Numbered from the stretch's first letter, positions 41,705 through 50,428 are shown. The stretch: DNA of 64,000 bases from Parvibaculum sp002684405 (GCA_965140395.1 OZ223207.1:992001-1056000); one strand, 5' to 3'. Program-made: numbers and translations. Notes: generated by a model from the letters alone, not told the origin.

Positions 41705-42862
41705 ATGTGGGAAAATTTGATAATGATTTTGGGTAAAGAAGACCGTCCATTAGAAAATTTCGAACAGCTTCTTTCCGAACATCTGGCAAATGAATACCCA
41801 GATTTAGATGAGGATGATGAATTTTATAGTGACGTCGTAAAAAGTTTGGTTGATGAATTATCGGAAATTATGCATCGAGAGATGCTGGGTATTTATCAGA
41901 AGGAAAAAAGACGTTTAAGACGTGAGTTCAAGGGATTTCGTTCGAGAAATTATAATCGGTGGAAGTTAGCATTTGAGAAACTGGAATTTTTGATCGAGAT
42001 TTCAACCGACCTTGGACAGCAAAATCATCGCGATCTTAAAAAGAAAGCGGACCAAGAAGAAGACTACAAATTTGCGGCTTTATCCAACCTCACGCCTCGC
42101 GCCTTGCTGGTCGCGAGGGAGGTTTTGTGTCTGCTAGAGGGCGGATTTCCAGATGGGGCCTTAGCTCGGTGGCGATCTTTACATGAGTTAGCTGTTACAG
42201 CTGTTTTCATCGGTGCCCACGATCAGCAAGTGGCATCAGACTATTATGCGAGTTCAAAATTTGAGGCCTTTCGTTCTGCAAAGCAATACAATCAGTATGC
42301 TGATCGTGCGGGGCTAGAGCCATTTAGTTCAGCTCAGATGCAAGCGATGGAACAAGAAAAGGTGGCCGCCGAACATAGGATCGGTCGGACTCTTAGGCGT
42401 GACTATGATTGGGCAAGCACTGCTTTTGAGCCAAGCAAAACAAGAATAAGTTTTTATGATCTAGAAAAGAGGGTTGAGCTAGACCATTGGCGACCAAGAT
42501 TTCGATGGGCTTCTCAACACACGCATGCTGGCTACCGAACCTTTCAAGCCATGCTTGCGACGTCTGAGGCTGAATCGCCCGTAATTTTAACAGGGCCCAG
42601 CAATTCAGGATTCGTTGATCCATTGCATATGACTGCAATTTCTCTGACACATGTGATCTCGCAATTCCTATTCCTACATTCAAATTTGGATAGAATAGTA
42701 TATGTAAATTTATTGCTGTGTATTTGTGATGAGATTGGGAAGGTCGCAAGTTCTGCCGAACAGAAGACAAGAATGCGACACGAAAAAATTAAGAATCGAA
42801 TATATCCCTATTTAGGAGAGAAAGTCTTTTCTAGGGTATGGAATATTGTATCTCGTTTTTGA
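41705..42862 (+). CDS. DUF5677-type protein, AT-rich, probably acquired
   Basis: This is a 385-residue protein of unknown function. The central region TPRALLVAREVLCLLEGGFP, DGALARWRSLHELAVTAVFI resembles the DUF5677 family, which also has the later RWASQHTHAGYR segment seen here. The first 110 residues are acidic and coiled-coil-like (KEKRRLRREFKGFRSRNYNR). Base composition differs sharply from the surroundings: bases 41701-41760 contain only 20 G+C, and codons such as TTA, ATA and AGA are common. It is a lone gene with family A repeats on its left. The start could be ATG 41705 or 41723. Confidence 0.75.
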   Translation: MWENLIMILGKEDRPLENFEQLLSEHLANEYPDLDEDDEFYSDVVKSLVDELSEIMHREMLGIYQKEKRRLRREFKGFRSRNYNRWKLAFEKLEFLIEISTDLGQQNHRDLKKKADQEEDYKFAALSNLTPRALLVAREVLCLLEGGFPDGALARWRSLHELAVTAVFIGAHDQQVASDYYASSKFEAFRSAKQYNQYADRAGLEPFSSAQMQAMEQEKVAAEHRIGRTLRRDYDWASTAFEPSKTRISFYDLEKRVELDHWRPRFRWASQHTHAGYRTFQAMLATSEAESPVILTGPSNSGFVDPLHMTAISLTHVISQFLFLHSNLDRIVYVNLLLCICDEIGKVASSAEQKTRMRHEKIKNRIYPYLGEKVFSRVWNIVSRF

Positions 42863-42890
42863 ATCTATGTTCTGAGCTAGTCTCCGCGCC

Positions 42891-43625
42891 TCACCGCGCA
42901 TTCGCCCAGCCGCCGCTGAACCCGATCACCTGGCCCGTCACGAAGCCGCTTTCCTCGCCTGCGAGGTAGGAGACGAGGGCGGCGGCTTCTTCCGGGGCGC
43001 CGAGGCGGTTCAGCGGAATGTTCTTCAAGATCTTCGCGGCCTTCGTTTCGTCGGCCATCAGCTCCGGCGGGAAGTAGTCGGGGTTCGACACGAAGTTCGC
43101 CGCCACCGCATTCACCGACACGTTGGAGGGCGCGAGTTCCTTGGAGAGCGCCACGGCGAGCGCGTTCGCCGCGCCGCGCGCCGCGCAATACATGGAGTAA
43201 TTGGCGAGCCCGTTCATGGGCGCGGCCGACGACATGATGACGATCCGGCCTTCCTTGCGCGCCTTCATGTGTTTGGCGGCGGCGCGCGTCACCCGGAAGC
43301 ATTTGAAGACCAGCGCCTCGAAGCCCGCTTCGAGGTCATCATCCGCGAAGGTGTCGATCGTCGCGCGGATGGCCGGGAAGCTGTCATTGTTCACCAGCAC
43401 GTCGAGCTTGCCCTCCGCGGCGATGACCTCCGCCACCGCCTTTTCCGGGTCGGTCTCCGACAGTGTCTTCACGCCGGGCGCTTTTTCCTCGAAGGCGGTG
43501 CGGGCGGCGGCGTCGCCGAAGCTCAGATCCGTGCCATAGACCGCGCAGCCATCCTCGATCAGCCGCCTTGCCGCGGGCGCGCCGACGAAATGGGCGATAT
43601 CGGTGATGAGCACGCTGCGTGCCAT
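42891..43625 (-). CDS. Predicted halohydrin dehalogenase (SDR superfamily)
   Basis: This is a 244-residue short-chain-dehydrogenase fold that probably lacks cofactor use. The N-terminal NAD(P) loop is replaced by TDIAHFVG (Thr8, Phe13, Gly15), matching the T-X4-F-X-G signature of halohydrin dehalogenases. The catalytic set is Ser133-X12-Tyr146-X3-Arg150 (SAAPMNGLANYSMYCAAR), with Arg where normal SDRs have Lys. A NNDSF segment replaces the NNAG motif, and NPDYFPPE fits the halide-pocket loop. Such enzymes turn vicinal halohydrins into epoxides and halide. No epoxide hydrolase or dehalogenase is adjacent. Earlier annotation as a plain SDR oxidoreductase would miss this. Confidence 0.82.
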   Translation of the reverse strand: MARSVLITDIAHFVGAPAARRLIEDGCAVYGTDLSFGDAAARTAFEEKAPGVKTLSETDPEKAVAEVIAAEGKLDVLVNNDSFPAIRATIDTFADDDLEAGFEALVFKCFRVTRAAAKHMKARKEGRIVIMSSAAPMNGLANYSMYCAARGAANALAVALSKELAPSNVSVNAVAANFVSNPDYFPPELMADETKAAKILKNIPLNRLGAPEEAAALVSYLAGEESGFVTGQVIGFSGGWANAR

Positions 43626-43705
43626 GAGGGCCTCCCGTTTTTTCCGATTCAGTGTTGAGCCAGTCTCGCGCTCGCGCGGGGAGGGCGCAAGGTCGACCGC
43701 AGGTC

Positions 43706-43785
43706 GTCATGCCCCGCTTCATGCGGGGTATCCACGCCTTTACAGCCGCTAAGACGTGGATGGCCCGGACAAGCCGGGCCATGAC
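43706..43785. repeat. Dispersed palindromic repeat, family B, copy 5
   Basis: It begins GTCATGCCCCGCTTCATGCG and ends GACAAGCCGGGCCATGAC, between the dehalogenase and glucosidase starts. Confidence 0.8.
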
Positions 43786-43870
43786 GGTGAAGAGAGGACA
43801 CCCCGCCTTGCCACCTCCCGCGCGCCCATGCACTCTGTCGCCAACGAAAAACGAGGGGAGTCGAGGCGAG

Positions 43871-45481
43871 ATGGCGAATGACTGGTGGAAAGGGGCGGTC
43901 GTCTATCAGATCTATCCGCGCAGCTTTCTCGATACGAATGGCGACGGCATCGGCGATCTTGCCGGCATCGAAAAGAAGCTCGATCACATCGCCGGGCTCG
44001 GCGCGGATGCGGTCTGGCTCTCGCCCATCTACCCGACGCCCAATCGCGATTTCGGCTATGACATTTCCGACTATGTCGGCATCGCGCCGGAGATGGGTAC
44101 GCTGGACGCGTTCGACCGGCTGCTCGCCGCCACGCATGAGCGCGGGCTGAAGCTCATTCTCGACCAGGTGTTGAGCCATACCTCCGACCAGCACCCGTGG
44201 TTTCTCGAAAGCCAGCTCTCGAAGGACAATGAGAAGTCGGACTGGTATGTCTGGGCCGAGGCGAAGGAAGACGGCACGGTGCCGAATAACTGGATGTCGG
44301 CCTTTGGCGGGCCCGCCTGGTCGTGGCATCCGCTGCGGCGGCAATATTACTTCCACAAATTCCTGAAGCAGCAGCCCAAGCTCAATTTCCACAAGCCCGA
44401 GGTGGTGGCCGCCTGCATGGATGTCTTACGCTTCTGGCTCGACCGGGGCGTGGACGGCTTCCGCCTCGATGTGGCGAATTCCTATGTCCACGATCCTCAG
44501 TTGACGGACAATCCGCCGGTGCCGCGCGACGAACGCAGCTTTCTCGACTGGGCCCATGCGCCGCGCCTGCAACAGCATATTCACGATGCCAACATGCCGG
44601 AGAACGAATGGGCCATGCGCGAGGTGCGCAAGGTGATGGACGAATATGAGGGCCGCTTCGCCTTCGGCGAGTTTTCCGAGCGGCCGGAAATGCTGGGCCG
44701 CTATACGGGGCCTCAGCATCTCCACAGCGCCTATACCTTCGCCTTCATCGAGGATTTCACCTTCGCGCCTGCCGTCTTCCGCGATTATTACGAGGGGCTG
44801 TTGAAGGACCTGCCGGACCTCACGCCTTGCGTGACCTTTTCAAATCATGATGTCGTCCGCCCCGTCACCCGCTGGGGCGGCGGGCAGGGCGACGATGCGC
44901 TCGCCAAGCTCGCGCTCACGCTGCTCGTCAGCCTCAAGGGCACGGTGCTGATGTATCAGGGCGAGGAGCTGGGCCTGCCGGAGGTCGACCTCGAGCAAAA
45001 GGATATTCACGACCCCGTCGGCGATCTCTATTTCCCCTGGGCCAAGGGGCGCGACGGCTGCCGCACGCCGATCCCGTGGGAGGCGAAGAAAGCGCAGGCC
45101 GGGTTCAGCTCGGGCGCGCCCTGGCTGCCGATCCCGGATTATCACCGCGTGCGCGCGGTGGATGTGCAGGCGGCGGACGAGGCCTCCGTGCTCGCCCATG
45201 CGCGCGCCGTTGTCGCGCTCCGCCATGCGCACCCGGCGCTCGGCCACGGGGATATCTCCTTCCTCGATACGGAGGGGAGCGTGCTTGCCTTTGAGCGGGA
45301 AGGGGGCGGGGAAAAGATTCTCTGCGTCTTCAATCTCGGCAAGGAGGGCGCGCGCTATCCGCTGCCGGATGACATGTCGGTTGTCGAGGCCGGGGAGATC
45401 TTTTCCTTCGCCGGGGCCGCCTTCTCCGATGGCGCGGTCGCGCTGCCGCCGCGCGGGGCCTGGCTCGCCAGGGTCGGCTGA
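43871..45481 (+). CDS. GH13 alpha-glucosidase
   Basis: This is a 536-residue TIM-barrel glycoside hydrolase acting on alpha-glucosides. It starts WWKGAVVYQIYPRSFLDTNG. The nucleophile Asp is in GVDGFRLDVANSYVHD, the acid/base Glu in FAFGEFSERPEML and the third Asp in VTFSNHDVVRPV. The layout matches proteobacterial GH13 alpha-glucosidases (subfamily 23 type) that prefer maltose or sucrose-like substrates. No signal peptide, so cytoplasmic. It sits between family B and D repeats with no sugar transporter next to it. The ATG at 43871 follows GAGGCGAG. Confidence 0.93.
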   Translation: MANDWWKGAVVYQIYPRSFLDTNGDGIGDLAGIEKKLDHIAGLGADAVWLSPIYPTPNRDFGYDISDYVGIAPEMGTLDAFDRLLAATHERGLKLILDQVLSHTSDQHPWFLESQLSKDNEKSDWYVWAEAKEDGTVPNNWMSAFGGPAWSWHPLRRQYYFHKFLKQQPKLNFHKPEVVAACMDVLRFWLDRGVDGFRLDVANSYVHDPQLTDNPPVPRDERSFLDWAHAPRLQQHIHDANMPENEWAMREVRKVMDEYEGRFAFGEFSERPEMLGRYTGPQHLHSAYTFAFIEDFTFAPAVFRDYYEGLLKDLPDLTPCVTFSNHDVVRPVTRWGGGQGDDALAKLALTLLVSLKGTVLMYQGEELGLPEVDLEQKDIHDPVGDLYFPWAKGRDGCRTPIPWEAKKAQAGFSSGAPWLPIPDYHRVRAVDVQAADEASVLAHARAVVALRHAHPALGHGDISFLDTEGSVLAFEREGGGEKILCVFNLGKEGARYPLPDDMSVVEAGEIFSFAGAAFSDGAVALPPRGAWLARVG

Positions 45482-45511
45482 CCAGGGTCGGCTGAGGTCG
45501 TCTTTCCGGGG

Positions 45512-45554
45512 CTTCATCCTGAGGAGCGGCGAAGCCGCGTCTCGAAGGATGGCG
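45512..45554. repeat. Dispersed palindromic repeat, family D, copy 2 (partial)
   Basis: CTTCATCCTGAGGAGCGGCG then GTCTCGAAGGATGGCG, matching the left half of the element at 8097. Confidence 0.6.
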
Positions 45555-45629
45555 GCATGCCCCGGAGTCTCACGCTCTATCTCGCCCAACCTCGACAAGG
45601 GCTCGGTTCAATCTCGACCGAACCTCACT

Positions 45630-47252
45630 TCAATCTCGCTTTCTGCGCGCCTCCAGCGAGGTCATGAGGTCGATATCCTTCAGCGTCGCATCGTCGGGCA
45701 TGGGCACTTCGGCGATTTCGTCGGCATGCGCCGCGAAGAGCTGCTTCGCGCCGGTGTCGCCGGTAAGCGATTGAATTTCCTCGAAATATTCCGCGCTCCA
45801 GAGCACGGGATTGCCGCGCTTGCCTTCCCATGTGGGCACGCAGATGGCGCGGCCTTCCTCCGGGTCGAAGGCGGCGATCAGCCGGTCGATATGCGCCGCT
45901 GTCACATCCGGCATATCGCCCAGCAGCACCACCGCGCCGTCCACCGCGTCCGGCAGGGCCGCGATTCCGGCCTTGAGCGATGTGCTAAGTCCTTGATCAT
46001 AATCGGGATTCTGGATCAGTCCGACATTGCGGGGCCCCAGCGCGGCCTCCACCTTTTCCCGTTCATGGCCCGTCACCACCACGATTTTCGACACCCCGGC
46101 TGTCAAAGCGGCATCCGCCGCCCGCGCCACCATCGGGCTTCCATCCACCTCCTCGGTGAGCTTGTTCACCTCGCCCATCCGGGTGGATGTGCCCGCCGCC
46201 AGGATGATCGCCGCGATTTTCGGCGCGGAACTGGCTGATTTCCGCGGTTTTCCCGCGCGCGGCTGCGGCCGGGTCGCGATCTCCTTCAGCAATCCGCCGG
46301 CGCCCATCAGCATGATGTCCTTGGGCTCCACCGTCAGCCCGGCAAGCGTCCGCGCCAGCACCCAGTCGAAGCCGTTGAGCTTGGGCGAGCGCGCGCAGCC
46401 GGGCAGGCCGATCACCGGCGTCTGTCCGTGGGTCGCCAGCAGCAGCAGGTTGCCCGGGTCCACCGGCATCCCGAAATGCTCTATTTCTCCACCACTTAGC
46501 TCGATCCCGGCCGGCACCACGTCGCGCCGGTCCACCGTCGCCGATGCCCCGAAAACGAGGATCGGCGACAGCCCGGCTGTCAAAAGCTCCGTCACCGCCG
46601 CGCTCACTTCGCGCTCGTCATGCCCGCAACGGACCTCGCGCGCGATCTCCGAGCCCATGCCATTGAGCCGCTCGTCCAGCACGGCCCGCGTCTTGTCGAG
46701 CACGCTTTCCTTCGTATCCGGCAACCTAGTTGCCACTAATCCGGCCCTATGCGGCTTGAACAGGTGCAGATGGAGCAGGGGACCGGGCTCGCCCGCGCGT
46801 TTCAGCGCCAGGTCGAGGCTTCCGCGCGGCGCGGCAAAGGGGATGATCTTCACCGTCGCCACCATCTGATCCGCAGAAACTCTGGAAAAAGGCTCCAGCG
46901 TCGCCAGCGTGATCGCCTCATCCACGATGTTGATGTGGTCGAGCCGGTGCCGGTCGATCTCGATCACGCCATCCGCATCGGCGAAGAGGTTCGCCCGCCC
47001 GGTGAAGGCTTCGCCCGCGCGGATGCCGGGGCCCGCCAGCGCTGCGGCGAGTTCGCGCGCCGCCTCGTCCTCCGGCACATCCTCGGGGCCGTACCGCGCG
47101 ACGATAACCTCCTGGAATCCGGCCTCTTTCAGCGCCGTCACATCGTCCGCGCTCAGGATACGGCCCTTCTTGAAGGTCGTTCCGCCCACCTTCTGCGAGT
47201 GGGCCAGCACCGCGCCCTCGGCTTCATCCGGCGCGACCGGGCCGAATGTCAT
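45630..47252 (-). CDS. Fused molybdopterin-binding domain / NTP transferase (MocA-like)
   Basis: This is a 540-residue two-domain protein. Residues 1 to about 340 resemble a MoeA/CinA-type molybdopterin-binding domain (GLSPILVFGASATVDRRDVV, GLPGCARSPKLNGFDWVL). After a linker (RPQPRAGKPRKSASS), residues about 350-540 form a MobA/MocA nucleotidyltransferase with IILAAGTSTRMGEVNKLTEE and VVLLGDMPDVTAAHIDRLI. It probably makes the molybdopterin cytosine dinucleotide used by the CoxL-type hydroxylase. Its ATG overlaps the stop of the xdhC-like gene by four bases. Confidence 0.88.
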   Translation of the reverse strand: MTFGPVAPDEAEGAVLAHSQKVGGTTFKKGRILSADDVTALKEAGFQEVIVARYGPEDVPEDEAARELAAALAGPGIRAGEAFTGRANLFADADGVIEIDRHRLDHINIVDEAITLATLEPFSRVSADQMVATVKIIPFAAPRGSLDLALKRAGEPGPLLHLHLFKPHRAGLVATRLPDTKESVLDKTRAVLDERLNGMGSEIAREVRCGHDEREVSAAVTELLTAGLSPILVFGASATVDRRDVVPAGIELSGGEIEHFGMPVDPGNLLLLATHGQTPVIGLPGCARSPKLNGFDWVLARTLAGLTVEPKDIMLMGAGGLLKEIATRPQPRAGKPRKSASSAPKIAAIILAAGTSTRMGEVNKLTEEVDGSPMVARAADAALTAGVSKIVVVTGHEREKVEAALGPRNVGLIQNPDYDQGLSTSLKAGIAALPDAVDGAVVLLGDMPDVTAAHIDRLIAAFDPEEGRAICVPTWEGKRGNPVLWSAEYFEEIQSLTGDTGAKQLFAAHADEIAEVPMPDDATLKDIDLMTSLEARRKRD

Positions 47253-47929
47253 GTCCTCAGCCTTTCGGTCATCTGGGCCATGATGGAGATGGCGATTTCC
47301 GCCGGGCTCCGCGCCCCTATGTTCAGCCCCACCGGCCCGTGGATGCGGGCGATCTCGTCCTCGCTGAAGCCCGCCTCCGTCAGCCGTTCCACGCGGGTGC
47401 CATGGGTCTTCCGGCTCCCCAGCGCGCCGATATAGAAGCAGGGGCTTTTCAACGCCGCATGGAGCCCGGGGTCGTCGAGCTTCGGGTCGTGGGTGAGGGT
47501 GACGACCGCGGTCCGCGTATCGAGGTCGATCTTCTCCATCGCCTCGTCCGGCCATTCGGTCACGAGCTTCACGCCCGGAAAGCGCTCCTCGGAGGCAAAG
47601 GCCGTGCGGGGGTCGATCACGGTCACATCGTAATTGGCAAGTTCGGCGATCTTCGTCAGCGGTTGCGCGATGTGAACGGCGCCGAGGATGACGAGGCGGA
47701 GCGGCGGATTGAACGGATTGAGGAACCAGTCTTCGCCGTCAGGGTCTGCCTGGACGCGTCCCTTGTCGGCGCGCAGGACTTCAGAAACTGCTTCAACAAG
47801 CCAGTTTTCTGCTTGTGTATCAGTTTGATACACAAGTTTTTCAAACCCGTCATTTAACCGGGTTGCCAGCACGGCGGGGCGCTTTTCGGCGCGGGCGCGG
47901 ACCAGTTCGCTGAGGATTTCCGCCTTCAT
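47249..47929 (-). CDS. XdhC-family protein, Rossmann (C-terminal) half
   Basis: This is a 226-residue protein. The Rossmann-like C-terminal XdhC domain reads LRLVILGAVHIAQPLTKIAE, then SPCFYIGALGSRKTHGTRVE. The N-terminal CoxI domain is on a separate gene immediately upstream, so the usual single XdhC is split in two here. XdhC proteins insert the sulfurated molybdenum cofactor into xanthine-dehydrogenase-family enzymes. Four-base overlaps with both neighbours indicate tight co-translation. Confidence 0.9.
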   Translation of the reverse strand: MKAEILSELVRARAEKRPAVLATRLNDGFEKLVYQTDTQAENWLVEAVSEVLRADKGRVQADPDGEDWFLNPFNPPLRLVILGAVHIAQPLTKIAELANYDVTVIDPRTAFASEERFPGVKLVTEWPDEAMEKIDLDTRTAVVTLTHDPKLDDPGLHAALKSPCFYIGALGSRKTHGTRVERLTEAGFSEDEIARIHGPVGLNIGARSPAEIAISIMAQMTERLRT

Positions 47930-48282
47930 GCGTTCCCCTCGACCGGTTCGATCATGATGCGGATGCGCCCGCCACAGGCGAGCCCGACCTCCCAGGCCTT
48001 GGCGTCGGAGACGCCATATTCCACGACCTCCGCCGAGCCGCCGTCGAGCTTGTCCAGCGCGCGGGTCACCACATCGCCCTCGATGCAGCCGCCGGAAACG
48101 GAGCCCGCGAAAGTCGCATCGTCGCGGATTGCAAGCTGGCTCCCCACAGGCCGGGGCGCGGAGCCCCAGGTCTCGATTACCGTGGCAAGCGCCACCTTGT
48201 GGCCGTCCTTCAGCCAGTTCGAGGCCTGTTCCAGCACCTTGTCGTGGTCCATTTCGCTTATGGTTTCCGGGGGCTCGCTCAT
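47926..48282 (-). CDS. XdhC/CoxI-family protein, N-terminal half
   Basis: This is a 118-residue stand-alone XdhC N-terminal domain: KVALATVIETWGSAPRPVGS and SVSGGCIEGDVVTRAL are the family signature, and GLACGGRIRIMIEP ends it. It would act with the Rossmann half encoded next. Overlaps coxE by four bases and the next gene by four. It belongs to the cofactor-maturation tail of the cox operon. Confidence 0.9.
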   Translation of the reverse strand: MSEPPETISEMDHDKVLEQASNWLKDGHKVALATVIETWGSAPRPVGSQLAIRDDATFAGSVSGGCIEGDVVTRALDKLDGGSAEVVEYGVSDAKAWEVGLACGGRIRIMIEPVEGNA

Positions 48283-49466
48283 GCCGCTTTCTTTCCTGTT
48301 TTTAGCCGTTCCGGCGCTCCGGAAAGCGCTTCCACCAGCGCCGTCAGCGACTGGATATTGTGGACCGGCCGGAACTCGTCCACATGGGGCAGCAGCGCCC
48401 TGATCCCCAGTGATTTCGGTTCGAAGCGGTCATACCGCAAGAGGGGATTTAACCAGATGAGCCGTTTTGTCTGCCGGTGAAGCCGCGTGATTTCGGGTTC
48501 CACGCCTTCGCCGGCCTCCCGGTCGAGCCCGTCGGTCACCAGCAGCACGACCGCGCCCTGACCGAGGACGCGTCGCGCCCAGTCCACATTGAAGCGGTGC
48601 AGCGTCTCGCCGATCCGCGTGCCGCCATCCCAGTCGTCCACGGCCTGCGTCACGCGCTCGATGGCCTCGTCGATGTCCCGATGACGCAGTTCCCGCGTCA
48701 CATTGGTCAGCCTTGTGCCGAAGAGGAAGACATGCACCCGGTCCCGCGCATTGGTCAGCGCGTGGAGGAAATGCAGGAAAACCCGGGCATAGACCGACAT
48801 GGAGCCGGAAATATCGCAGAGCACGACCAATGGCGGCCGTTTCGTGCGGAAGTCGCGCCGCTTCAGCGGAATGATGCCGCTGCTGCGCAAGCTCGCCCGC
48901 ATGGTGGCGCGCATATCCACAAGGTGACCGCGTACCGCCGCGCGGGTTCGCCGCGTCCGGCTTTCATCGAGCGGCAGGCGCAGCCTTGCGATGGCTGCCC
49001 GCGCTTCGGCCAGTTCCGCCGCCGACATCTGATCGAAATCCTTCGTCCGTATCACGTCCTGTGCGGAAAAGGTCTCGCTCGCGTCGATGTCGATATCGGG
49101 TTCTTCGGTTGCGTCGGTCTCGCTCTGCCCGAACAGGGCTTCGGCGAGGCGGCGGCTCGTTTCCTCGCGGGTCTCGTCGCTCGCCTCGATTTCCGGCAGC
49201 ATCATCGACATCATCCGGTCGATGAGCTTGGGATCGCGCCAGAAGACGTGGAACGCCTGATCGAAAAGCTCGTGATGCTCGTGCCGTTTCACCAGCGTCG
49301 CATGGAGCGTCCAGTAGAAATCCTCGCGCTGTTTGAGCCCCGCCGCCTGCACCGCCTCGATCGCCTCGATCACCTGGCGTGGACCGGCGGGCATGCCTGC
49401 GCGCCGCAGCACGCGGGCGAAATGCACGATGTTTTCGGCAAGCCGTCCCTGTTGGGGCTCTGCCAT
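48279..49466 (-). CDS. coxE: VWA-domain protein CoxE
   Basis: This is a 395-residue protein. The N-terminal helical part (ENIVHFARVLRRAGMPAGPR) leads to a von Willebrand A domain with the MIDAS motif CDISGSMSVYARVF and VVLLVTDGLD. CoxE works with the MoxR ATPase CoxD to help assemble the sulfurated Mo-Cu or Mo active site of CoxL-type enzymes. Eight bases separate it from coxD. Confidence 0.92.
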   Translation of the reverse strand: MAEPQQGRLAENIVHFARVLRRAGMPAGPRQVIEAIEAVQAAGLKQREDFYWTLHATLVKRHEHHELFDQAFHVFWRDPKLIDRMMSMMLPEIEASDETREETSRRLAEALFGQSETDATEEPDIDIDASETFSAQDVIRTKDFDQMSAAELAEARAAIARLRLPLDESRTRRTRAAVRGHLVDMRATMRASLRSSGIIPLKRRDFRTKRPPLVVLCDISGSMSVYARVFLHFLHALTNARDRVHVFLFGTRLTNVTRELRHRDIDEAIERVTQAVDDWDGGTRIGETLHRFNVDWARRVLGQGAVVLLVTDGLDREAGEGVEPEITRLHRQTKRLIWLNPLLRYDRFEPKSLGIRALLPHVDEFRPVHNIQSLTALVEALSGAPERLKTGKKAA

Positions 49467-49474
49467 GCCGCGGC

Positions 49475-50386
49475 CTATTGCGCCGCGCTCGCGGCCATGC
49501 GGATTTCCTCGAGAATCCGCGCCGCTTCGCTGCCCTGAACGCGCGCAATGTCGTCCTGATATTTCAGCAGCGTACCGAGCGTGTCGTTGACATTATTGGC
49601 GTCGAGCGAGAGCGCGTTCAAATGGGTCAGCGCGCTCGCCCAATCGAGCGTTTCCGCCACGCCGGGGCTCTTGTAGAGGTCCATCTGGCGGAGTTGCTGC
49701 ACGAAGGCGACCACCTGCTGGGAAAGTTCTTCCGGCGCCTGCGGCGCTTTCAGTCTCAGGATTTCGAGTTCCCGCTCGGCGTTCGGATAGTCAACCCAGT
49801 GGTAAAGGCAGCGGCGTTTCAGCGCGTCGTGGATTTCGCGCGTGCGGTTCGAGGTCACGATGACAATGGGCGGGTTGTCAGCATGGATGGTGCCGATTTC
49901 GGGCACGGTCACCTGAAAATCGGAGAGCACTTCCAGCAGATAGGCCTCGAAGGGTTCGTCCGTCCGGTCGAGTTCGTCGATCAGTAGCACCGGCGGGCCT
50001 TCCACCGCGGGTTCCAGCGCCTGCAGCAGCGGACGGCGGATGAGGAAGCGTTCGGAGAAGATGTCTTTGCCCAGCTCGTCGCGCGTTTCCACGCCTTCCG
50101 CCTCGGCGAGCCGGATTTCGATCATCTGGGCCTGGTAGTTCCACTCATAGACCGCGGCTGCCGTGTCCAGTCCCTCATAGCATTGAAGCCGGATCAGGCG
50201 GCGGCCGAGCGCCTGCGCAAGCACTTTGGCGATCTCGGTCTTGCCGACGCCCGCTTCGCCTTCCAGCAGCAGCGGGCGGCCCATTTTGAGGGCGAGGAAA
50301 ACAACCGTCGACAGCGAGCGGTCGGCGACATAGCTGCCGCGCGCGAGCAGATCGACGGTCTCGTCGATGGATGAAGGCAGGGTCAT
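49475..50386 (-). CDS. coxD: MoxR-type AAA ATPase CoxD
   Basis: This is a 303-residue AAA+ chaperone. Walker A is GEAGVGKTEIA, Walker B LLIDELDRTDEP, and a sensor region IVIVTSNRTREIHDAL follows. MoxR ATPases paired with VWA proteins mature metalloenzymes; in carboxydotrophs CoxD is needed for the active site of CO dehydrogenase. It sits between coxM and coxE in the same transcript. Confidence 0.93.
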   Translation of the reverse strand: MTLPSSIDETVDLLARGSYVADRSLSTVVFLALKMGRPLLLEGEAGVGKTEIAKVLAQALGRRLIRLQCYEGLDTAAAVYEWNYQAQMIEIRLAEAEGVETRDELGKDIFSERFLIRRPLLQALEPAVEGPPVLLIDELDRTDEPFEAYLLEVLSDFQVTVPEIGTIHADNPPIVIVTSNRTREIHDALKRRCLYHWVDYPNAERELEILRLKAPQAPEELSQQVVAFVQQLRQMDLYKSPGVAETLDWASALTHLNALSLDANNVNDTLGTLLKYQDDIARVQGSEAARILEEIRMAASAAQ

Positions 50387-50428
50387 GAACTCAGTCTACC
50401 GGTCTGGAACCAAAGGCGTAAACGCCGC

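Noticed and set aside
41705..42862. A full defence island around the DUF5677-like gene
   Set aside because: Only one gene differs in composition; no nuclease, methylase, toxin or integrase lies next to it.
6621..45554. Repeats as a CRISPR array
   Set aside because: Copies are kilobases apart, palindromic and without regular spacers, and there are no cas genes.
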